From Promethearchaeota archaeon (GTDB lineage Archaea; Asgardarchaeota; Lokiarchaeia; Sigynarchaeales; SOKP01), in NCBI GenBank assembly GCA_019057735.1, contig JAHLWV010000197.1, positions 1-5,055 on the forward strand: DNA of 5,055 bases, written 5' to 3'. The notes under the pieces were generated by a model. The model saw nothing but the letters and a program-made list of their open reading frames with translations. It had not been told where the DNA came from and searched no databases. Below are positions 1 through 5,055 of the stretch, one piece after another. A program made the position numbers and the translations under genes. Numbering within the stretch: position 1 is the first letter of the stretch; the number at the start of each line of letters is the position of its first letter.

Positions 1-1
1 T

Positions 2-457
2 TCTTTTCTATATGAAATTGAGTTATTAGAAAGAATAAAATTAATTGAAAGTTCTTCAGAAACTCTCCAACTAATTGAAACGGCGAAGAAAGAAATAAGA
101 GAACTAGAAGATTCTCAGAATTTAAAATGGAATGAAAAATTTGATTTCAACGAAGAAGAATGCAAAAAAGAAGAGCAGATATTCAATAATATCTACATGC
201 TCACCTACACAGGACCACTATATTCGAGAAATCTCTTTAAACTGGTAAAATATCAAGAATTCGAAAATTTTATAGCAGAATTACAATATGAATTATTAGG
301 TCCCATTAACGAGTTATTTAATTTACTCGGGAAAGGATACAATATTTTAACAATATCAGCTTTCCTGTCGCTGGAGTACGAGACAATAATTCAACCTAAG
401 AAGATACAAACCTTGGTAAATCTTCTCGAAAAAGAGCAATTGATCAAAAAAAAGTAA
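2..457 (+). CDS. C-terminal part of an unrecognised protein (coiled-coil-like, winged-helix-like end)
   Basis: The reading frame is open from the window edge to a TAA at 455-457, giving 151 visible residues; the true start lies upstream. The first ATG in this frame, at 197, is internal, because the 65 codons before it are open and read as normal protein. Residues 1-65 are rich in Glu, Lys, Leu and Ile with heptad-like spacing (for example LLERIKLIE and IRELEDSQN) and look like a long charged helix or coiled coil. Residues about 105-151 (from LLGKGYNILTISAFL to the end) resemble a helix-turn-helix or winged-helix unit, ending in LLEKEQLIKKK, as in many archaeal DNA-binding or PCI-like domains. 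This resemblance is a visual impression, not a family match. There is no membrane segment or catalytic motif. The gene converges on the glycosidase cluster and is probably unrelated to it. Function is unknown. Confidence 0.75.
   Translation, partial: SFLYEIELLERIKLIESSSETLQLIETAKKEIRELEDSQNLKWNEKFDFNEEECKKEEQIFNNIYMLTYTGPLYSRNLFKLVKYQEFENFIAELQYELLGPINELFNLLGKGYNILTISAFLSLEYETIIQPKKIQTLVNLLEKEQLIKKK
446..453 (-). terminator. Oligo-T tract downstream of the GH4 gene
   Basis: On the minus strand, eight consecutive T residues begin 20 bases after the GH4 stop codon. Archaeal RNA polymerase can terminate at a bare U-tract without a hairpin, so this is a plausible end for the minus-strand operon. 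No GC-rich stem precedes it. The tract is also the lysine-codon run (Ile-Lys-Lys-Lys-stop) of the convergent plus-strand gene, so its T-richness could simply be coding. Confidence 0.35.
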
Positions 458-464
458 TTCATTA

Positions 465-475
465 TTTTAATTTTT
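465..475 (+). terminator. T-rich tract after the plus-strand gene
   Basis: Eight bases after the plus-strand stop codon the sequence reads TTTTAATTTTT, running into the end of the convergent GH4 gene. There is no stem-loop, so it would only work as an archaeal-style U-tract terminator. Confidence 0.3.
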
Positions 476-1778
476 AGTGTAAATCGATATAATCTTGATT
501 TATTTCTAACATTTCTTCAAACATCTCCTCAGCTTCTGATGCGTTATGTATTGTTGGGTCAAGAAGTAAGGCTTGAAATGCAATATCTTTTGATTTTTTT
601 AGAATAGCTTCTACAACTAAGTCTTGAACTGAAGCTTGGTTTCGTAATAATGCCGCTAATCCTTTTGGATAATCTCCAAGCTTAATTGCTTTTAACCCAT
701 TCTTAGTAACAATTGCTGGACATTCTACAACCAAATCACGAGGTATGTTAGAAATTACATCCTCGTTCGGTAAATTTACTGAAGCCTCTTCGTGATTAGA
801 ATCAGTTATAATACCTTCGATAATCGGAATCGCTCTTTCATAATCGGGTTTAACAAGACGGGCACCTTTTCCTCTTTTTATTGACCTTTGGATTCTTCTT
901 CCAGATAATAATGTGAGAGCTTTATACCCGTTATAAAAATCTCTTACTCCCTCGATGTTCGCTTTTTCCCAACCCCACGATATATACTCGCCATAATGTG
1001 AATCTTGCGTATAAGGAATGTATCCAAACTTTTCAAGAATGTATCTAATCAAGTCAACATCATTCAAAACACCTTTTAAGTTGCTGAGATATTCTGGAGC
1101 CTTTTTTCTAAGATCAGGATATGCGTCTTTATTTTTGTCGATATATTTTATCGATAATAAGACACCAAAATGATTCAACCCTCCGGCTCTCATCTCAAGA
1201 TTAGAAAGTGGAGTGCCAAGTATCTTACTATAATGACGTACAAATCCCGGGAATTCGTGACATAAACCCACAAAGTTTATAGAAGGAAATTTTCGCTTAA
1301 TAGCCAAACAGATTCTACTCATAGGATTTGAATAATTAATAAGAAAAGCATCGGGGCAAATTTTGTTAATATCTTCACATATCTCGAGGATCGGAGGAAT
1401 CACACGTAAAGAATGAAATAATCCTCCTGGACCACCATTTTCTCCCATAACTTGTTTATTACCATATTTACGGGGAGTTTCGTAATCTAATTCAAACCAC
1501 TTAAATCTTGGACCGACTTCTATAGAATTTATAATAAAAGTAGCATTTTTCAAAGCCTTTTTCCTATCGATAGTTGATTCTAATTCAAAATCTAAGCTTT
1601 TTTGCTCTATTGCTTCTTTACACGACTCGGTCACTAAATCTAAGTTAGTCTTATTAATGTCGTGCAAACTTATTGTAGAACCTTGTAAAACATCGCTATT
1701 AATTATACTACCAACTGAACCCAATCCAAATTGTAAAGAGCCCGCTCCAATTATTACTATTTTCTCCTTTTTTGTCAA
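474..1778 (-). CDS. Glycoside hydrolase family 4 (alpha-galactosidase/alpha-glucosidase-like, NAD- and metal-dependent)
   Basis: This 434-residue protein has the usual GH4 length. GH4 enzymes cleave glycosidic bonds by an NAD+-assisted oxidation-elimination mechanism with a divalent metal. Seen here: the Rossmann motif GAGS (11-14) with D40 in LHDIN for the NAD ribose; GENGGPGGLFHSLR (112-125); NYSNPM (148-153); the metal-ligand Cys in GLCHE (C173) and the metal-ligand His in GLNHFG (H203); HYGEY (261-265), where a Tyr is the expected proton-abstracting base; and the C-terminal signature from VVECPA through AALLRNQASVQDLVVEA to QALLLDP (about 350-408). The CHEF tetrad differs from the CN-P type of phospho-sugar members, so a non-phosphorylated alpha-galactoside or alpha-glucoside is more likely; the exact sugar is uncertain. 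There is no signal peptide, so it should be cytoplasmic. The start is a TTG at 1778: the frame holds no ATG between it and a stop at 1824-1826, and it places the NAD motif at the normal distance. It is the last gene of the minus-strand cluster. Confidence 0.93.
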   Translation of the reverse strand: MTKKEKIVIIGAGSLQFGLGSVGSIINSDVLQGSTISLHDINKTNLDLVTESCKEAIEQKSLDFELESTIDRKKALKNATFIINSIEVGPRFKWFELDYETPRKYGNKQVMGENGGPGGLFHSLRVIPPILEICEDINKICPDAFLINYSNPMSRICLAIKRKFPSINFVGLCHEFPGFVRHYSKILGTPLSNLEMRAGGLNHFGVLLSIKYIDKNKDAYPDLRKKAPEYLSNLKGVLNDVDLIRYILEKFGYIPYTQDSHYGEYISWGWEKANIEGVRDFYNGYKALTLLSGRRIQRSIKRGKGARLVKPDYERAIPIIEGIITDSNHEEASVNLPNEDVISNIPRDLVVECPAIVTKNGLKAIKLGDYPKGLAALLRNQASVQDLVVEAILKKSKDIAFQALLLDPTIHNASEAEEMFEEMLEINQDYIDLH

Positions 1779-1779
1779 A

Positions 1780-1791
1780 ATCCTTATCCTT
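1780..1791 (-). promoter_or_regulatory. Doubled AAGGAT, candidate ribosome-binding site for the GH4 TTG start
   Basis: The hexamer AAGGAT occurs twice back to back just upstream of the TTG codon. The AAGG of the distal copy (1788-1791) is 9 bases from the start, a workable Shine-Dalgarno spacing; the proximal copy is too close. Neither is a full GGAGG, but the signal supports the TTG start, which has no ATG or GTG competitor nearby. Confidence 0.4.
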
Positions 1792-1796
1792 GAATG

Positions 1797-1828
1797 TCTA
1801 ATTAAATTAAGTAATATATTTAATTAGA
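1797..1828. repeat. 11-bp perfect inverted repeat with 10-base spacer, candidate operator
   Basis: The left arm TCTAATTAAAT (1797-1807) is the exact reverse complement of the right arm ATTTAATTAGA (1818-1828). The spacer is 10 bases, so the arm centres lie 21 bp apart, about two helical turns, as expected for a dimeric regulator binding one face of DNA. The element lies in the only real gap of the minus-strand cluster and overlaps the TATA-like box. The A+T-rich arms would make a weak RNA hairpin, so a DNA operator is the better reading. Some AT-rich palindromes of this size are expected by chance in a 5-kb AT-rich window, but not often in a 61-base gap. Confidence 0.5.
1813..1821 (-). promoter_or_regulatory. 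TATA-like box, possible internal promoter for the GH4 gene
   Basis: On the minus strand the box reads AAATATATT. Its centre is about 38 bases upstream of the TTG start, so transcription starting about 27 bases below it would leave a leader of roughly 12 bases. No clear purine-rich BRE precedes it, and TATA-like strings are common in AT-rich DNA. It would give GH4 its own expression in addition to read-through from the beta-mannosidase. Confidence 0.3.
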
Positions 1829-1839
1829 AAGTAAAAAAC

Positions 1840-4467
1840 TTATGAATTTTCCAATAAATCGTACAATGACTTCACTACAAAATCTTCTTTTTTAACGCGT
1901 AAATAAGCCGGCTCCGAGGAGTAAATTAAACTTAAGTTTTTTATCGTTATAACTCTAGTTTCGCTTGGTGCCATGGAGAAATAATTATCAGAGGCTAGAA
2001 AATCAAATTTATTAGAATCTATGTGGATGTACAATGCTATGCGATTTGTTGATATTTTAAGTTCATATTCTTTTTCATCGGATTCTTCGCAGAATGATTC
2101 GTTGAGTTCCCACGATATTTTAGGATTTTCTATCGGAAATTTCTTTGGAGCTGAAAACAATCTAAATCCATAAAATTCCTGTTCACCTTCAAGATTGGTA
2201 AACTGCAAAGTATAGAAAATAATGAAATCCGTTAAATTATCGTTAATTCGATTTAAATCCGAAACATCGATGGTACCTAGTTTTTTTGACGAACATGGAC
2301 GAATATCTAACTCATACAAGCCATTTTTTGCTATTCTTCCGTCTGACTTAAGTATTTTCCATTCGAGCCTTAATTTCTGAGTTATCTGAAGATCATTTGA
2401 CACCCAGAACTCTATAGATTTATTATTTTCTTTTACGCTCGGAAAAATAGGGTGATAAAATCTTTTAGCATAATAATGTAAAACTTTCCAACGACCGTAA
2501 TAATCCAGAGATGACCAACTAGCTACTGGCCAACAGTCATTTAACTGCCAGTAAAGAGCACCCATGCAGTGATTTTGGTTTCGATTTCGGCGCCAATGTT
2601 CAACTCCATATTCTATCGCTTCAGCTTGAGTTATTTGAGATAAAATAACTTGATTTTCAAACTCAGAAGGAATTTCAAATCGTTTTTTCATATAAGCTAA
2701 TATTTTCTTATTTCCAGCAGAATTTTTTTGGTGGTTTTCCATTATAGGCGAAAAGAAATCAAATTGATCGGTAGGGCAGATGTCTTCAATTGTTTTGATG
2801 GAAGGAAAGGATTCATAACCAAATTCCGACATAAAACGCGAATTAAATTTTCGGTAGGCTCTAAATGGTTTATTTCTATGCCAGACGTCCCAAAAGTGCG
2901 AATCACCAGCATCTGGAGAGTTTGAATTTTGAGTTCCAAGACTATTTCCAATAAAACCATTAGAAGGAGAACTAGGCCAATATGAACGATTCGGATCGTA
3001 GGTATTTATTAATTCGGGTAAAATTTTCTCAAAGACTGCTAAATATCCTAAGGCAAATTCATTAATTTTATCATTTTGAGTAATCTCAGCGTTATGTAAT
3101 TCCAATTTCCATAACCATTCAATTTCATTATTTCCACACCATAAAGCCAAACTTGGGTGATTTCTCAATCTTTGAATGTTTTGAGTAGCTTCTACTTTGA
3201 AATTCTCCTTAAACTCTTCATTATAAGGATAAACAGCACATGCAAAGGGGAAATCTTGCCATACTAAAATTCCTAATTCATCGCATAAATCGTAAAACAA
3301 ATCACCTTCATAAATTCCGCCACCCCAAACGCGAATCATATTCATGTTAGCTTCTTTAGCATTAACTAAATTTGATTGGTAAAGACCTCTTTTTCTCCCT
3401 CTCGGAATAAAACTATCAATTGGAATCCAATTAGCCCCTTTCGCAAAAATAGGAACACCGTTTAATCTAAAGAAAAAAGATTCTCCCCACTCGTCTGTAT
3501 TTTGTATTAGTCGAATCTCTCTTATACCCACTTTCTGATGGAATGAATCTATTATACCATTTTTACTAACCGTAATTGAGAGATCGTATAGATTAGGAGT
3601 ACCTAGATCGTGCGTCCACCAAAGATATGGGTAATCAAGAGTAAATCCGACTTTAGTTAATACACTGTTGACTTCTTTTTCAGAAGTCAAAGTTTTACCA
3701 TCAGGAGCTTTCAAATCCACTTTTAAACTGTATCGGTTAAGCTCACTAGTAGGTAATTCAGTATCTAAATTTATATCGATTGATAAATCTGCTGACATTA
3801 CCCCAATATCAGTTATTTCTTCTAATTCCGTTAAATCGTTAACAGTTTTGTTATAGTGTAGTTTCTGAGTTATGTAAATAGAATCGATTTGAAGACTATC
3901 ATATCCAATTAGTTCAACTGGTTTCCATATCCCTATGTCTGGTAGTTTTGGTCCCCAATCCCAGCCAAATGAATATTGTGCCTTACGGAGATACGGTACT
4001 CCTGGAATTGCAGCGTAACCCGTGTTTAAATTTATCTTTTCCTTTTCTTTTTCTGTCCGGGCTTTTAAAGTTGGGCTTTTAAATTTCACAGTTAACTTAT
4101 TTTTTTTACTCTTCATTTTAGTTTTTACATTAAAATCGTATCTAATAAACATATTATCTGTAAATCCAAGACTCTCCCCATTTAAAACAACTTCAGATAC
4201 CGTATCCAGTCCGTAAAATCGGAGTAAGATTACTTTATGCTCTAAAAAAGCTGGTTCCAAATCAAATTCTGTTTCATAATCCCACTCTGATTCGTATACC
4301 CAACTCATCTTATGCTCGTTTAAACCATAAAAAGGATCCTCGATTATTTCTTTATTTATTAAGGCTTCAAATACAGACTTTGGAACCTCTGTAGGTATAT
4401 TTAAGCCTTTTTTTTTATGTAGTATTGCCCAGTTTTCCGATAAAATAATCTTCTCTACTTTTTCCAT
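1840..4467 (-). CDS. Beta-mannosidase, glycoside hydrolase family 2
   Basis: This retaining exo-beta-mannosidase (875 residues, usual family length) releases mannose from the non-reducing ends of beta-mannosides. Domains in order: an N-terminal jelly roll (about 5-187) with the EDPFYGLNE/WDYE region and GWDWGP (168-173); an Ig-like domain (about 190-318); a TIM barrel (about 322-675); and C-terminal beta-sandwich material (about 680-870). Active-site residues are present: IRVWGGG (378-384), the acid/base E448 in WCGNNEIEW, and the nucleophile E548 in MSEFGYESFPS. The family signature YWQLNDCWPVASWSSLDYYG (639-658) is complete. There is no signal peptide or membrane segment, so it should be cytoplasmic and act on imported short oligosaccharides. 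I chose the ATG at 4467, 10 bases after the stop of the MBL gene; an in-frame GTG at 4476 would add three residues. Neither start has a Shine-Dalgarno, so translation may be coupled to the upstream gene. GH4 follows 61 bases downstream. Confidence 0.95.
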   Translation of the reverse strand: MEKVEKIILSENWAILHKKKGLNIPTEVPKSVFEALINKEIIEDPFYGLNEHKMSWVYESEWDYETEFDLEPAFLEHKVILLRFYGLDTVSEVVLNGESLGFTDNMFIRYDFNVKTKMKSKKNKLTVKFKSPTLKARTEKEKEKINLNTGYAAIPGVPYLRKAQYSFGWDWGPKLPDIGIWKPVELIGYDSLQIDSIYITQKLHYNKTVNDLTELEEITDIGVMSADLSIDINLDTELPTSELNRYSLKVDLKAPDGKTLTSEKEVNSVLTKVGFTLDYPYLWWTHDLGTPNLYDLSITVSKNGIIDSFHQKVGIREIRLIQNTDEWGESFFFRLNGVPIFAKGANWIPIDSFIPRGRKRGLYQSNLVNAKEANMNMIRVWGGGIYEGDLFYDLCDELGILVWQDFPFACAVYPYNEEFKENFKVEATQNIQRLRNHPSLALWCGNNEIEWLWKLELHNAEITQNDKINEFALGYLAVFEKILPELINTYDPNRSYWPSSPSNGFIGNSLGTQNSNSPDAGDSHFWDVWHRNKPFRAYRKFNSRFMSEFGYESFPSIKTIEDICPTDQFDFFSPIMENHQKNSAGNKKILAYMKKRFEIPSEFENQVILSQITQAEAIEYGVEHWRRNRNQNHCMGALYWQLNDCWPVASWSSLDYYGRWKVLHYYAKRFYHPIFPSVKENNKSIEFWVSNDLQITQKLRLEWKILKSDGRIAKNGLYELDIRPCSSKKLGTIDVSDLNRINDNLTDFIIFYTLQFTNLEGEQEFYGFRLFSAPKKFPIENPKISWELNESFCEESDEKEYELKISTNRIALYIHIDSNKFDFLASDNYFSMAPSETRVITIKNLSLIYSSEPAYLRVKKEDFVVKSLYDLLENS
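3668..3690. repeat. 9-bp perfect hairpin inside the beta-mannosidase gene
   Basis: TTGACTTCT (3668-3676) and AGAAGTCAA (3682-3690) are exact reverse complements with a 5-base loop. It lies within codons for the second (Ig-like) domain, reading T-L-T-S-E-K-E-V-N. No T-run follows it closely on the minus strand, so it is not a convincing terminator. It may be a chance result of coding sequence. Confidence 0.4.
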
Positions 4468-4477
4468 AATCAACACA

Positions 4478-5055
4478 TTAAATAATGTATTTAAAATTCT
4501 CGTCTTCTAAAATCCATGCATTTAGAAACCTATCTTTAATTTTTTTATCCCAAATGTTCTCAATATTAATTATCCCTTCATAGAGTTTTTCTAATAATTC
4601 TTTTCCCACGGGATATTCTTCATGTGAAGGGTAAATTTCTTGTACATTTGAACCGTCAAAAAGCTCTAGTAATTTTGAAATGCTATCTAAAATTACAGAA
4701 AATTGTCGTCTTTTTGGCAAGTACATTGCTCCATAATGAGCAGTGTCTCCCGTAAATAAATCACCTTTATCAGTTAAGAGTGATATTGAGCCAACAGAAT
4801 GTCCGGGGGTATGAAAAACTTTAACCTTTATACCTCCTAAATCAAACTCATCTCCTTCTTTTAATGAATTTGCAATGAGTGAAGGTTTTAAAATAAAATC
4901 CTTTTTGCCATATTCATTTACTAATTCCTTTGAGGAATCTTTTATATAAGACATGTCTAGTGGTAAAGAAACCGTGTTTTTCTCACTTTCATGAATATAT
5001 ATTTCAGGAAATTCATCATTTGCCCCTCTATGGTCAAAGTGAAAATGAGAATTAA
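4478..5055 (-). CDS. Metallo-beta-lactamase-fold hydrolase, N-terminus outside the window
   Basis: The frame is open from the TAA at 4478-4480 to the right edge (191 complete codons), so the gene runs in from beyond 5055. The ATG at 4954 is internal: the 33 codons upstream of it encode HFHFDHRGAN, the defining HxHxDH metal motif, at 5030-5047. The other ligands of a two-metal site follow: the His of FHTPGHSVGS (codon 4799-4801), the bridging Asp of FTGDTAHYG (4745-4747), and the His of YPSHEEYP (4622-4624). The fold is thus intact from its first metal motif to the C-terminus; only the first strands and the start are missing. The family includes glyoxalase II-like thioesterases, lactonases and other hydrolases, and I cannot assign a substrate. 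There is no membrane segment in the visible part. It lies 10 bases upstream of the beta-mannosidase on the same strand, so the two are probably co-transcribed. Confidence 0.88.
   Translation of the reverse strand, partial: NSHFHFDHRGANDEFPEIYIHESEKNTVSLPLDMSYIKDSSKELVNEYGKKDFILKPSLIANSLKEGDEFDLGGIKVKVFHTPGHSVGSISLLTDKGDLFTGDTAHYGAMYLPKRRQFSVILDSISKLLELFDGSNVQEIYPSHEEYPVGKELLEKLYEGIINIENIWDKKIKDRFLNAWILEDENFKYII

Noticed and set aside
197..457. An 86-residue complete small protein starting at ATG 197
   Set aside because: The same frame is open back to the window edge and reads as continuous charged helical protein, so the ATG is internal.
474..1778. GH4 protein as a 6-phospho-beta-glucosidase or as malate/lactate dehydrogenase
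   Set aside because: The catalytic Cys lies in CHEF, not the CN-P pattern of phospho-glucosidases, and the GPGG, NYSNPM, GLNH and C-terminal LLLDP motifs are GH4-specific rather than dehydrogenase-like.
1833..1838. Six-T run just after the beta-mannosidase stop (minus strand) as a terminator
   Set aside because: It is short, has no preceding stem and is followed by GH4 on the same strand; it might cause partial termination but cannot be supported as a feature.
2728..2960. Short open frames on both strands (2728-2925 plus, 2742-2960 minus)
   Set aside because: Both lie wholly inside the beta-mannosidase TIM-barrel region, beside the nucleophile motif, and have no protein-like motifs of their own.
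3668..3856. A 62-codon plus-strand open frame
   Set aside because: It is antisense to conserved beta-mannosidase sequence, has no ribosome-binding site and is serine-rich in the manner of reverse-strand shadows.
4022..4216. A plus-strand frame encoding a Phe/Leu-rich, apparently membrane-like peptide
   Set aside because: The hydrophobic look comes from reading the complement of lysine and glutamate codons of the beta-mannosidase N-terminal domain.
4404..4417. T-rich run on the plus strand as a possible terminator
   Set aside because: It is the complement of a lysine-codon cluster near the beta-mannosidase N-terminus, and no plus-strand gene ends near it.
1..5055. CRISPR array, insertion sequence, tRNA, rRNA or riboswitch
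   Set aside because: I saw no regular spaced repeats, transposase motifs, terminal inverted repeats or conserved RNA cores, and the longest gap between genes is only 61-72 bases.

Overview
This is a compact, AT-rich window (roughly two thirds A+T by eye) that is coding almost throughout. It holds four genes: the 3' end of one on the plus strand, and three on the minus strand that read right to left as a probable operon. The lack of Shine-Dalgarno signals at two of the gene junctions, a TATA-like box in one gap, bare oligo-T stretches instead of GC-rich terminators, AGA/AGG arginine codons and a lysine/isoleucine-rich proteome suggest an archaeon, perhaps of the Asgard (Lokiarchaeia-like) type. 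This assignment is an inference; an AT-rich anaerobic bacterium is not excluded.

Layout. Positions 2-457 (+) hold the C-terminal 151 residues of an unrecognised protein with a charged helical, coiled-coil-like part and a winged-helix-like end. It converges, 16 bases apart, on the minus-strand cluster. In transcription order the cluster is: a metallo-beta-lactamase-fold hydrolase (4478 to beyond 5055, N-terminus outside the window), a GH2 beta-mannosidase (1840-4467) starting 10 bases after it, and a GH4 NAD-/metal-dependent glycosidase (474-1778) after a 61-base gap. That gap is the only notable non-coding stretch. It holds an 11-bp perfect inverted repeat with a 10-base spacer, overlapping a TATA-like box, and a doubled AAGGAT before a TTG start.

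How the genes fit together. The two glycosidases have complete active sites and no signal peptides, so they should act in the cytoplasm on imported or internally released oligosaccharides. A beta-mannosidase beside a GH4 enzyme of the non-phosphorylated-substrate type (probably alpha-galactosidase-like) fits catabolism of galactomannan or other mannose-containing oligosaccharides. No transporter, sugar kinase or regulator is inside the window, so the pathway is inferred. The MBL hydrolase has all its metal ligands but its substrate cannot be told from sequence. I see no mobile element, CRISPR array, tRNA or rRNA, and no clearly novel system. The main points worth a second look are the palindrome, the GH4 specificity and the MBL enzyme's place in the operon.
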